This document shows positions 46,842 through 58,800 of a DNA stretch of 64,000 nt, in pieces. Made by a program: the position numbers and the translations under genes. The notes under the pieces were generated by a model. That model had not been told where the DNA came from, did not search any database, and saw only the letters and a program-made list of their open reading frames with translations. Within the stretch, counting starts at the first letter, position 1. Each line of letters opens with the position of its first letter. Source of the DNA: Lasioglossum baleicum (lineage: Eukaryota > Arthropoda > Insecta > Hymenoptera > Halictidae); NCBI RefSeq assembly GCF_051020765.1, contig NC_134929.1, positions 19,250,635 through 19,314,634 on the forward strand, given 5' to 3'.

Positions 46842-49800
46842 AGTTTTACAGGATACTATTATACAATGTAGCTTTTTATTCTTGTTGTTGAAGATCTACC
46901 GGATCGGAAAAAGTAGACGCGGTTCTACTAATCGAGAGACGAGAGAGGATTCGTTTGCGGTAACACAGAGTGTGTCCAGTGTTCCCAGTGAGCTGAAAAA
47001 TCCAACAGCGGTCGTGTCGTCGTCGAGTGTGTTTGTCTCATTTGAAATTACACTCCCGCGCCGATCGTCGGGGATTTTTATTTTTCGTCGCGGGGGTATT
47101 AATTAATGGGGTTTCGCGCATAAAAGGCGGAAAGGTCGCAAATTTACATTGGCGGTGGCCGCGTGCGTCTGCCTCTCTGTCCTGCATTACCCGCTAACGA
47201 GCACACATCACTGGATATATCTTTCGGCCGTTCATTATAAAAAGCAATACAACGTGGCCGGTTCGTTCTCGCGAGCACTCGTTCGCCCGTTTATAATTCC
47301 CACTTTTTATCACCCTTTCTCTTCCTGCCCCTCGCTTCTCCCTCTCACTCTTTCTTTTTCTCTGTGATTCGGTTTCACTTTTTCGGTCGCACCCGATGGC
47401 GCGTTGCCCCTGTTGCTTTTTGTCCTAAACGCGGCAAAACGTACCTTTTGCCGAAGTATTACTGTGGAAAAGGATTTTCGATGTGCTATTTTCATTCTGC
47501 ATATTCACGAATACCAGCAGCGATGAAAATCTAATCAGTTTTGTAACGTTCCAGCATTATAGCTGCAGGATAGTTCCTTCAGAAAGGGTTAATGTATGCC
47601 ACCCTCAAGTGTCCGCGTCAGTTTTTTTCCTGCGCTCTAAGTAGAGAACGTTCAAAAGTCTGTCGTTTCTTACATTAATTAATCCGACCCCTTCTAAACT
47701 CTACAACTTTTGTTTACAACACTGTTCCACATCTTTTGTACTTTACAGAATACGGTATTAACCTTCTACATAGCTCCTATCAGCTACTAAAGTTATTTCT
47801 CTCGAGTCATTTTTTAGAACGAAGCGCTACTAAAGTGGTTCGCTTGTTTTATGCCTTTTCGTGATAGCATATCTCGATCTGAAAACTGTCAAGATTTTTT
47901 ACACGTCCAGACTGTATCCGTCGGTATGCACCAGTGGTTTCCCGGCGACCCACCGAATCGGCGGCTACAAGCGTGCATGAGACCTCGCGATAATTATGCA
48001 ATTTCTGTTGGTTGTTCCGTGGCGAGGTAAGGCAACGAGGCCGCCACCGGGAATCGGGGTAAGTTTCTTGCATTGTTCGCAGGAACGAACCTGGTCCGAG
48101 CTCGGTCGGTTTGCGCGATGCCTGTCGTGTCTCGAGGCGAAAGAGAGAGGGAGGAACGTCGGTGGATCCTCGTGGCTCGTAAATTTCACGGAGCCCCGGA
48201 TAGTTACATTTCCTCGGGTAGGGAGAGAAGCAGGTCGGCTCGGCAGCGGGTCGGGCCACGGCCGGGTCGATAAGTCTAATAACGAACTGGCGTAAAAAGA
48301 AAATAAAGCAACGCGGAGCGAGATGCTTCTAAAGTTTTCCGCTTTATCCCGCTACTTTAATGCCCGCGCTCATAGATACGCCGGCACCGTTTCATTTGCA
48401 TGCGGAGCACTTTTCACGGCGGGAAGAGAGCGAGAGAGAGAGAGAGAGACCGATACAGAAGAAGAGAGGAAGGAAAGAGGGTGGAAGAAGTGGAAAAAAG
48501 GGCTACAGTGTGTGGCTAGGCCAGCCAGCTTGAACCAGAACAGGAGACCCGGCACCAGGATCGCGTTTATTTCCGCCTGCGCTTCCCCTTACGAGAAGCT
48601 ATCGGATACTTTGGCGCAATTAAGATAATTGCGTAATGGTACGCGGGCCTGCGTTCACCGCCGCTTTACGGCTCGGTTCCCGCTCATAAATTGGGCGTAC
48701 TATAAATATTCACGCAGAACCGCGGGTTCAAGGGAAATATTTGTTCTCGCATTGTTCCGCCGAGTCTCGCGTAGCTCGTGGAAGTTTGTCCGCGCGAGCG
48801 CTCACGGTCTTCTGCTCTCTTAGAGCGAGATTAAACTGTTGTCGCGACAGGGCTACGGAAATATTTATTCTGCTGATGGGAGAATAACGTTCGCGAGAAT
48901 TTCATAACATGCCGCCCCGACAGAAATTTAATAACAATCACCTGCTGTCTGCCTACCCCGCCTGCTCGAGTCCTCCAACTCGCGCGTCCTCGTTCACGTT
49001 TGCCCGTCTCCGGGCTGAGCACGGAGCTTCTCCTAGACAACTTTCGTGCCCACGGATTTGCTGCGGTTGAACATGTCCGATTTCTCGATATTCTCACTTA
49101 ACGCTAGCAACGCAGCCGTCACGATGACGGTCACTTTTTGGCATATATCGAGCTCTTCAGAAAACATGGAATTGAGTTAAATTTGTGTCAAGGGTTGTTA
49201 AGGTCCTGATCCGAGGGAATCCGATGAAAAATTAGCATGGCGGTTTCGCGGAGGAATCGTCGAGGTCCCGAGGGTCCGCGAGATCTGCCTCTGGCCGGCC
49301 CAGTTGCGAGCTCATAAATATTCACGCGGCACACGTCGTTACCTCGACCCAGTGTCGTCTCTTTGGGCGAAAGTTTTGCGGATGCAACCTGCTGCTGCGG
49401 CTGCTCGCGAGCATCCCCGCGCCGGTATGCAAATCGCGGCGGATCTTCGCTAAGTGGCACCGACAACGTGGCAAAAGTTCAAAGTTTGTCTGCCTTTAAA
49501 TCAACCGAGCGTTTCCGCGCGAGCGTTGCGTTATTCAAAGGGAGATAGATCGCGCTCCCGACCGGAATAAAGTATCGCGAGAGATCGCGCCGCAGAGTGG
49601 GAGGGCCGGAGAGAGAGAGAGAGAGCTAGGGAGGGAGGCAAGAAAACAAACGGGACCGCATCGTCGTCGCGTTGAACGCGTTATTGGCTCGCGAACAATC
49701 TTATTACTTTCAAGGACGGCGATTAATCATCGGAGGAACGAGTCTCTGGGTGCGCGCGCGCGGCACGGCCGCCTCTTATCGGTTTTCCGAGGCTGACACC

Positions 49801-52025
49801 GATTACGGGCCGGGAAAAAGAATGTGATTCGATGTCGCTTAGAGTCTCCGACGACGCGACGCGAGGGACGCGCGCGCGCGAACAAGCCAATGAAAATTCA
49901 GATTCCGGACCTTTGCCGTCCTCGCAAAGTGAACGGGAGCAAAGAGAAAGAGGAGCAGAGCAGGAAGCTAGTTGGCTTATGGATTTCTTTGACGTCAGTC
50001 GCATCGCAGAGCGAGCTTCAATGAAGAATCATGACCTTTTTCTACTCGATACTTTATCATCCCGTTCCCCTCTACCGGCGTTGCAGACACGATTACATAT
50101 TTCACTCGACAAAGTCGAGCACTCCAGACGCGTACTCCTATAAATAAATGCATTTCTACGTGGCCGAAAGCGTGCCGTTTCTCCCTTCGCTGGCAAAGCA
50201 ACAGCGACAGAAATGGCGCGGCCGTTGGAATTGTTCTGTTAATCGGCCGCATCGTTGAGCGATTCGACGCGACGACCGATGGTCATGTTCACCGAGCGCA
50301 ATTTCCTCCCTCGATTAATTATTGACCCGGCAGTTCGAATCGACGCGGTTATGTCACCGCGATTACAAGCCCGAACGTGATTGTAACACGCGACACACGC
50401 CGCGCCAACTCATTAATTACTCGCGTAATCGTAGGCGAGACCACACGTGTCCGAAGAGGCAAGTTCTTGCCTGTTCGATTCCGCGGCAGACGGAGAGCAC
50501 AAGGAACAATCATCGACGACAGACTCGCGGCGGTCCCCGTCTGAACGAGAACAATTTACTCTTACGCAATCCCGGTGCTGGCCTCGGGAGTGTGTGCGCA
50601 CATAAAAGGATAATAATCTCACGGGACAGTACCATCCAAGGTAAACTGTTCAACTTCTTGGAGAACCGCGCACGTGCTGTGTCGGCGACGTTTCTACGCG
50701 CGCGACAATCGCCGGGCGAGGATGGAGCATTCCACGAAACTTCGAGTATTCTCGAGTACTTGAATACTGCCGTTTCTACGGGGAACGCTTGTTCTTTAAT
50801 GGAGGGAAATAGGACGAGATTCACGGGAATGCTTATCAAAGGGTACCCAGCCTGGTTACGGGTGCGCGCGAATGGAGAGAAATAGCGGCAAGTGATCGTA
50901 GGGTCTTACGAAGTCAGGCAGTGACAGCGTGCTGCACGAGTGAAATGATTTCGTATAAAAGAGCAGCGGAGAAGGGGTAAGGAGTAACTGAATCGTCGCA
51001 ACAGAGTGACGCTGGTCCGCGAAAATAATCCACAAAGTTTAATTATTATCGACGCAGAAACAGTTTCAGAGATAGTGTGGTCTGTGTCATTCATGACGGT
51101 GTCGGTGCACTATGATATAACACAATTTCGAAAAAGCTCGTTCGGCGAGGAACGATTAAAAGTTGCTATCCCGCGCGAGCGTCTATCGGGTTGAACTTCA
51201 ATTATCTGTGTTTGCGTAGCCTGGCAGCGAGATCTCTCTCGCCGTTGCTTCCCGTCGCCGATCGGAAATGTTAATCGAGAATTCTAAAGAGCAAAAAACG
51301 GCGGAGACACGTCGGACGTCGGCGTCGCCTCGGAAGGGAAGCGTCGGCGCTTGCTCGCCCGGACGTATTTCGCGACGAATTAGGATAATGGAGGAGGACT
51401 CGATCAAAGAACGGTTAACGTCAGATGAAAGAATTTAATTCATTTGGTTCTTCGACCCGCTTCGTGCCGTCCGTTCTCTCTCTCTCTCTCTCTCCGACCT
51501 AACATCTCTATTATCTTCTGCCATCCACGCTGAAATATTGGACAAATCCTCTCAGGGCTTTGCCGAGGATTATTGGAAGCGGCGAACGAACGATACTCTG
51601 TATCGTCGGTGTACCGGCACATATTCAACCTTTAAAAACCGTAGATAAATTTAAGCCCGCCGCCTGTCCAGCACACCGGTCCGTTACCGGGTTCCCGGGG
51701 TACATTCACGGTAAAAGGATAATAAACCCATAGAAAGAGAGAGAGAGAGAGAACGTAGATACAAATACAGCGAGAAAGAGATCCAGGGCAGAGCAAAAGG
51801 GCAGACATCCCGCCGATAACGCGGACAATAAATGAATCCCCGATAAATGTAGCGATCGAGTAGAGAGGATGAAATAACTTAGAAACGTTTACCCCTCGCC
51901 CCTCTTTTCCCGAGACCACCTTATACGCGTCTCACCGGGGTCGTCCACCGATTCGAAAGAGGATTCGAGTCGGTTGTTCCTTTTCTGTTTCCTCTATTCC
52001 GATTCCATCATCGCCGATAACCCAA
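46842..52025. other. Non-coding block, GC-rich, with microsatellites
   Basis: It includes (GA)n tracts at 48428-48450, 49608-49625 and 51737-51752, and a CT tract at 51477-51495. A 187-codon plus frame (50322-50885) overlaps two minus frames and is arginine-rich without motifs. ATAAATATTCACGC occurs twice (48703-48718 and 49315-49328). Donor-like GGTAAGGC (48028) and GGTAAGTTT (48058) sites are present, the first after a tiny ATG frame (MQFLLVVPWR). No gene can be asserted. Confidence 0.5.
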
Positions 52026-52146
52026 ATGGACTGGTCCGTGGATAAGCCGGCGTACATTTTTCAGTGTTTAAGCGCGGAGAACGAAAGCGAATTACGCCGG
52101 GCGTGGGAGAGTAACGACGCCGATCAGAGCCTCGGGATTCCGGAAG
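52026..52146 (+). CDS. Candidate first coding exon, unrecognised protein
   Basis: An ATG in fair context (ACCCAAATGG) opens MDWSVDKPAYIFQCLSAENE, followed by SELRRAWESNDADQSLGIPE and a donor GTAAAAAG at 52147. Exon length is 121 bp, ending in phase 1. The residue mix (acidic, with W, Y, F, C and few arginine/serine runs) differs clearly from the GC-driven shadows around it. The upstream 60 bp is pyrimidine-rich with no AG close to the ATG, so this would be a first coding exon with its 5' UTR rather than an internal exon. The downstream exons are not seen in the window, which would require a long intron. The family is not recognised and chance cannot be excluded at 40 codons. Confidence 0.35.
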
Positions 52147-54994
52147 GTAAAAAGCGTGCATTCCGGTCCATGCAGTCGATCGTCGTTTCCATTACGTCGG
52201 ATCTAATATTCGTGTAATGCGCCGCGCGCGCGGCTCCGTTCAATGAACCGAGAAATCGGAGTGCAGCGACGGCGCGGCACGTTATGCACACCGTCGACGA
52301 CGGGAGTAGCCCGAACAACACACCACGTCGTTGCAACCGTGCACCGTTGCAACTCCGCCGCCGCCGCCGCCGCTGTTGCCTGCAGTTCAGAATCATTCGA
52401 CGGCGTATCGGAATTTTGGTTAGGCAGCTCGCGGCGTGGTCTCATTCAGGCGGCATCGGTTTCTCCATTGATCCGGCGACCTTGCTTTCATGGTTGCGTC
52501 ACCCCGCCGCGATTGCTCTCGCGTTTCGCGTCCCAGCCCGAGCGAAACACGGTCGCTCGAACCCGTTCCAATACCGATTTCAGACACACGGTTTCACGAT
52601 TCAGGCCAACCGGCGCCGACTCCATGACTCCTCGTACGCGGAATACGAAATGCTTCACAGAACGAGACTCGCGGCGGAACGGTGGGGAGAGTGGCATGAA
52701 AGGGCCACTTTTATTTCGAACACGATATTACCCTCTTAACTGCGGAATTTAGTTTTGAAAATCTCCACACAGTGCGGAATTAAAATCAAGCAGAGGTGGG
52801 CATTATTTGGCGAATCAAATATTTCAAATGCTATTTAATATCTTATTGTTAGATTTTATTTTGGTTAACGAAAATAGTATTTTTATCACGTTTTTATTAG
52901 CTCGTTAAGAAACGATTTACACTCATAAATGTATTGAATTCGAACCATTATTTTCAGTAATAATATTTAAAACAGAAATTGAAAACAAAGACGAAATACA
53001 AGCATTATCAATATTCTTCAAATAAAATACTATTTTCAAAAATTACTGCCTCAAATAAAATATTTTATTTACAAAGTTGTACACATACTTTAAAAAATAA
53101 ATAGGATTATGTACTATTTACTATTTAAAATACTATTTTCCCCAGCTCTGTCGTACCCTGAGTACAAGTAAAATTCATTATCTACAAGAATTTTACTTTT
53201 ATCTATGACACGCGCGAGAACGACATGAAACAGATGCAATTGCACGTGCGCGAATGTCACTGCAAAACAAATACGGATCTTTCCCCGTCTTATAATGTCC
53301 CTTTCGCGGACAATTTGCCGATCTCTCCTAGGTACGCTCGGAATCTTGCGAAACGCTTAAATAAACCATCCAGCGAAAAGAAACGAAAGGTGAAGTCGCG
53401 GCGGCGAGTCGAACACAGCCTCGAGCGTGGTTTAATCTCGACTCTCGATCCCTCTCGATCTATTATTATTACCGTGTATCCTCTTTACTAGCTACGCACC
53501 TCTTAATTGATGCAACGACTTCTTACCGTGGTTTTTATCGAGTTACGTAAGCACGCAGAGTGCGTAAGAGCAAGGTGCAGTCGAAGTTTCGAAATCCGAG
53601 TCCGATTGAAACAAAAATCGTGTTTGCCCGGAGAACAGTCGAGCTGTGCGAAGTATGGCTGAACTTGAAGGGGGAGGGACCGAGAAACGGGTCGAAGAAG
53701 TTGTTTCTTTTATTGCGTAAATCAATGCTCTGTTACGTGTAAAGAATGTAATCGAAGTTCCGGATCGAGCTTCCACTCTGTGTGCTCAGCGGAAAGGAAT
53801 TCAAACAACCATTTCCTCTTCACCTAGAGGATTGACGACCCTCGTGGGAAAGAATAAGAAATTACGTCCTCGATAACACTAAAAGAAACTTCATATACTC
53901 TTTATTAAGAAGAGAAATCAATTTTTGTGTAAATCTATTTTCTTCATAGTGCTTACATTTGCCGATTGTTTCACAATTGCGTACACACGTGCTAGCGATG
54001 CAAATGAGTTGAGGAGACAGCGCAGGCGACGAAAGATCCGGAATTTTTAAGGAAAAGTCTACGAAACCAGTCGCGCCGTTCACTTTCTCAAAAACTGTGT
54101 CCTCGAACATAGAAATGAAGGAATCGGCATGGAATTCGCAGAGGTCGCAGATAACGCTGCGGCCGTGGTTTCCTGTAAACCTCGTTGGTCTCCAGGGACG
54201 TTGGAGCATGTCTCACTCGTCTCCTTCATCCCGATGTTCGCCAGGCAGCTCGACGGAAACAGATGATCGTCGCGCGTTCGATTCCTCTCTCCTGAGGAAA
54301 CCCGTGGAAAATCATCGATCACGACAGAAGAAACGGGGTCGGACGGGATCTGGTTGCATTTTTAATGACGGAAGTATCCCACCGGGAGCTCTCGGTCCGT
54401 CGTCGTTTCCTTGTTTTGTCGCGGCGCTTTCGTCCCGGGAATGGACTCGGTCGGGAACGAGTGTCTTTCTCAAAGAACTCGAGTCCCCCGTGGTCTCCGA
54501 TAACACTGCAGAGAATTCTTCGGCTTCCGTCCACCGGATACACCGCGAAACTCCCCCTTTTTCCGATTCGCTACCTCCGCCCGCAGCGAGAACTTGCGAA
54601 ACAAGTTGCCGTCGACAAAGCCGAGCAATTCCTATTGTTTCGAGCAGCACCGTGTACCGTGCGCCGACGCTGCTGCACTATCGCCAATCCCCCCGCGGAA
54701 CGATAGCTCCCTGAACATCGAACAAAGACCGCGACCGTTCGGCATCGGTACGAGTTAAACGCTGTTCGCCCCTGGTCGGGGAATATGGTGGTCCTTCCAG
54801 TCTTTTGGCTGTCTTCGGGGGACCTACGGCTGCTCAATCATTGATTCGTGGACAGGATGTGAGCTAGGTACAGTAATACTTTAATCGATGTCCAACAGCC
54901 GTGTTCTGAACGGATGTCAGTGGTGTAGTAGACGAGACTTCAATCGACGAGCCGAACATAGAGAAGGACAGAATGAAGTAGGATCGCGTGGCCG
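52147..54994. other. Non-coding block, no gene seen
   Basis: A GCC trinucleotide tract is at 52358-52374. An AT-rich patch (52790-53180) repeats AAATACTATTTTC-like and AAATATTT strings. Frames of 110-205 codons at 52243-52752 and 54097-54714 overlap with others on both strands and lack motifs. A frame at 53225 (MKQMQLHVRECHCKTNTD) meets a GTACGC donor-like site at 53331 but has nothing to support it further. Confidence 0.5.
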
Positions 54995-55435
54995 AAACGT
55001 GTCGCCGTCGCCGGCACAGTTTAAAGGCCCGTGCGTCATCACAATGTAACACCAATATTTAATCTTCTTTATTTTTCATTATTTTTTAATGGAACTTTCA
55101 CCAACATATTCGTGGCATTTTTATAATGCAAAATGATACCAAACACGATATAATTTCAACTGTATTTAGTGGTTTAATCGACGATGAAAGTTTCGAACGC
55201 AATGAAGAAGAGCGTATTGGAAAGAAAGGGACGCGGACAGTCGGCGTCGCCGGCACAGTTCAAAGGCCTGCGTTGTCGCTGTTCTTCGTTGCCTTCAAAA
55301 CTTTCACCGTCGATTAAACCGCTAAATACAGCTGAAATTATATCGTGTTTGGCGTCATTTTAATCAGAGAAATGCCAGAAATAAAATAGTGAAAGTCCCA
55401 TAAAAAAAAATAATGAAAATTAAGAAGTTTGGAAA
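54995..55435. repeat. Composite inverted repeat, arms of about 150 bp
   Basis: The left arm (about 55058-55212) and right arm (about 55282-55432) are complements over almost their full length, for example AAACACGATATAATTTCAAC against CAGCTGAAATTATATCGTGTTT. The loop segment TCGCCGGCACAGTTCAAAGG (55248-55267) is repeated directly outside the left arm as TCGCCGGCACAGTTTAAAGG (55009-55028), so the order is loop, arm, loop, inverted arm. The arms share an open frame, with KHDIISTVFSGLIDDESFE in the left and KHDIISAVFSGLIDGESFE in the right (minus). This suggests the duplicated unit was once coding, but no family was recognised. Confidence 0.75.
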
Positions 55436-55559
55436 TTCGATTCATTCGAGTCAATGTGTGGTGTTCATACCGATATACTCGGCCCTTCGATTGCACAGGC
55501 GACCCAGGACTCCGATTGAAGAATTACTGTACTTGAAAGAATCGCATTGGAGGGGCTAG
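55436..55559. other. Short spacer, nothing seen
   Basis: A spacer between the composite inverted repeat and the diverged tandem array. No frame or repeat recognised. Confidence 0.5.
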
Positions 55560-55870
55560 ATTACGATGGGAGACGTCGAAGTTGCAGTTTGTTGCAATAG
55601 TGGATGCTGACTACATTGCTGAACCTTGGTATCCAAGGCTGTATATGGACAAGGTGCCCAAGAAAGTCTAAACAGGGAATCTGGATTGCGTTGGAAGACG
55701 TCGAAGTTGCATCTTGTTGCGATTACAAGTCCTGACTACGATGCGTCTGTTTGTCCATCACTCCAAAATCATTTGAGCTTGCTCCGTGGATTGTGAGCGA
55801 ACTAGGTGCTCTAAAAAATCTCACCAGTAACCTGGACTGCGATTGGAGGCATCGTATCTTGCTTTATAAG
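55560..55870 (+). repeat. Degenerate tandem array, about 125-150 bp units
   Basis: GGGAGACGTCGAAGTTGCAG (55569) and TGGAAGACGTCGAAGTTGCA (about 55692) mark two units 125 bp apart, each followed by TTGTTGC and TGACTAC. A third, weaker unit (ATTGGAGGCATCGTATCTTG, about 55843) follows about 150 bp later. No conserved frame. Confidence 0.6.
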
Positions 55871-57420
55871 CGCTGGATGCTCGTTTAGTGGAAATTAGAG
55901 CAGGGCTCCAGTGCTGTCGCAATGGATGCCAGCAGCGGACGATGGAAAGGTCTGCCACGATCCGGAATCATCGCCGGGACGAGGATCGCGATATTATAAA
56001 GATCCGAGAACGACGTGATTTTCCAAGCTGAATATCCCATTGACACGGTATCCTTTTGCCGGAGCTCACGACCCGCTCTTTCACGGCTTAAGAACTTTTT
56101 CGCGCGAGCGCAACCAAGATTACCCCTCGATGTGCCTTGCGCGGCAGGAGCCGTGAAACGAGCGGTCCAAGGAGGAGAGGAAGAAGAAGAAGAAGAAGAA
56201 GTCTGATTGCTCCATCCATCCAAGGAGTCACGAAGTGCGACACGAGGCTCGTTCGGTGGGACCGGGAGAGCCTGTATACCTGTCCCTGTTTCCCGTGTGT
56301 GCTCTCTGGCATCCTCAAATTGCGTTTTCAACGGGCGATTACCCGGTATCTTCAGCTTTCTTCTTCGACGCGCGACTCCTCTATCAAGATCCTGCGACGA
56401 AACCGGGCGACGCGTATCCCCGTCGAGTCGTGTTTTCTTTTCGCTTCGTCGCGACACACGCCTCAACGGTTCTGTACGTGTTTTATTGTTGTTCCTTGCT
56501 GGCGATTTACCTTTCGCGGCCTCTGATCGCTCATGCTCGAAAGGACGATTTGAACGGGCTGCATTAGAGAACGTCAATGATCCTAATTTGTAGCTTCCCA
56601 ATTCTGTTCGAGCGGGTTTAATTCGACTTTTAGCTATCCACGTTAGCGTCCATCAACAATCTAACCAACCGTGCTCGGTTCTGTGCTGTTACCTCTCCGA
56701 GGACGCAATCGATGGAGCCGAAGGATCAGTTTCCGATCTATCCCATCCCGATGGAACGTCACCACAATTCCGATCCGATCGTGAAACGTTCCAGAGACTT
56801 ACGACGTTCTTACGTGCGGCGAACGGAAGCACGTCCGGACTTAAAACGTCGCGGTCGATTTCCGGCGTGTTGGAAACTGCCGATCCGCTCGCGTTTCAGC
56901 TCGGCTAGCCGGCCGCAATCAGCAGAATGCACGTATACGTGTTTGTTGCATCCCCGCGGTTCTCCTGGCCGACTGATTGCACCCGTAATTAGGGATCGGT
57001 CGGCGAGGGCCGACAGAAATGGAAATTTCGCGAGAATTGCCGCACGAACGCCGCGGCCGCGCGTACGCGTCACGCATTTCGGCCGCGATAGAATTTATCA
57101 ACGGAAGCGAACGTCGATGCAATATTAATCGCGACGTTAACGCGCATTAAGGATAAGCGTTCCCGTTCGGCGCCGATTATTATTTTCAATTAAACCAGCC
57201 CGTCACCCGTTCCACCCCGACGCACTTCCATCCCCATCGCTTCCATCGCTAATTTTCCGGATCCTCTGTAAACCGTTCGCCGACGGAAAACAGCTTCGAA
57301 ATCGTCGCTGGGTCGCTCTTTTACCTAATTCCGAATCAATTCGTCAAATCGCGTCGCTTCCCCGGAACTTTCTACCCGCGATTATGGCAACCGGTCGCAA
57401 CAGATGGAAGCCAATTTCTT
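55871..57420. other. Non-coding block, GC-rich; longest minus frame judged spurious
   Basis: A 238-codon minus frame (55885-56601) runs through a GAA/GGA trinucleotide tract (56165-56201) giving a serine run, overlaps three plus frames, and has no domain. An ATG at 56712 starts MEPKDQFPIYPIPMERHHNS, which looks protein-like for about 40 residues before turning arginine-rich; no good donor follows. It is noted only as a very weak exon candidate. Confidence 0.45.
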
Positions 57421-58800
57421 TCTTCTCTTAATAATTCGAGTTACAAATAATAAATTGAAATTCTCACAATTTTTTGATATTTCCACTATTTCGCGTCTCA
57501 CCTACTCATTTTTGTCACCGATGCATAAAAGTCTTTCTGCGGTTTGAACTGACAGCAATTAATTTTTCCCGCGAATGCATAAAACACGAAGTCTTAGAAT
57601 GAATTACTCGTGTTACGTCCTGAGATGGACGTGTTAAAGATTTGAAGTTTAATTTGAAAGATTTTAACTGAAGATAAAACGCAGTTTTGAATCTACCTGC
57701 ATTCACCGGCTTCGGTTCGAGAGATTGAGGATTTCTTAAATTCTAAGTGACTTTGATCATGGAATTGGAACGTAGAAATTGAAGTTGGGTAAACTCCTAA
57801 AAATTTATTTGAAATTTTGATTTGAGTAAAAATAAACAAGAGTATATTCTAATTAACAAATTTAGGGGATACATGATGTTATCGAAATCTTATTATAAAT
57901 TGTTAGTAATTACCGCCTTTCGTTTGATGTGTTGATGATTGCTCCGGCGGGTTAACACGCCTTTTTCTTTGATGTGTTCATTAACTTCACTAAACTGATC
58001 ACTGAACTTTACATATGCTAGTGAGATTTTGAAATATTGACTGTTGACTAAACGTATTTAATCAATTTGTAATGTAGACTGAACTGTTGACTGTGTACTG
58101 AGCTCCTGATGAGGAGCCATCCCTTTTATAGATCGATCAATCCATTGTTCTAGGCTTAATTTTCATAAGGTGGCTACATCATCACCCATTCCTTTTAATC
58201 GATTTCTTCTTCATCGCATTCTTCTCAGTCATCCTCTTCTTAATCGTGTACATTACATCTTTCATCATCCTCTTGGCTAGATCATATTACTCTGCGCATC
58301 TCATAGATCGAGGAACAATCCATCGCTCATCGATTCTTCTGAAAAATCTTCACAGTCTTCAGTGATGAACAGGCTTCAACGAATATTCGCTCTCAATTTA
58401 TATTTGAAAATGACTCGATCATTTAATAAAATAAATTTCGCTACATTTTTAATTCGTTCAATGAAGATTTAAATTCAAAATGAGTTTTCTTCATTCTATC
58501 GCACGCAATGTGGTATAATATACGATAGTTCGACATTAATTTTAAATTATAATGTTTGATATTTTATTTATCGTACATCATTATTAGAGCAAGTATAAAA
58601 GGAATACCAGAAAATATATGTCATGAACATACATGATTGATTTTATCAATTATTATTAACGGCTGAACCACTGGACGTGACACTCGTATGAATTGTTATG
58701 CAATATCGAGAATTGAATGAAGCTAGAATTAGAAACCCATTACTTTTTCTTTCGATTCGAATAGGTTCAGGAAAATGCCGTTAACCTCTGACCCCTTACG
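57421..58800. other. AT-rich block, no gene seen
   Basis: A roughly 1.4-kb low-GC island between GC-rich flanks. Two TGCATAAAA phrases (57521, 57575) near TCTGCGGTTT and AAGTCTTAG may be worn ends of the hAT-like family. A short near-repeat (CCTTTCGTTTGATGTGTT, CCTTTTTCTTTGATGTGTT) lies at 57916 and 57961. CTTTTATAGATCGATC at 58126 and the CT-rich run 58195-58290 hint at a retroelement-like insertion, but no terminal repeats were found. Confidence 0.4.

Noticed and set aside
50322..50885. 187-codon plus-strand frame
   Set aside because: Arginine/asparagine-rich, overlapped by two minus frames, no motif.
55885..56601. 238-codon minus-strand frame
   Set aside because: Contains a serine run from a GAA/GGA tract, overlaps three plus-strand frames of similar quality, and has no recognised motif.
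56712..57128. Frame starting MEPKDQFPIYPIPMERHHNS
   Set aside because: Protein-like for about 40 residues, then arginine-rich with no clear splice donor; too weak to list as a gene.
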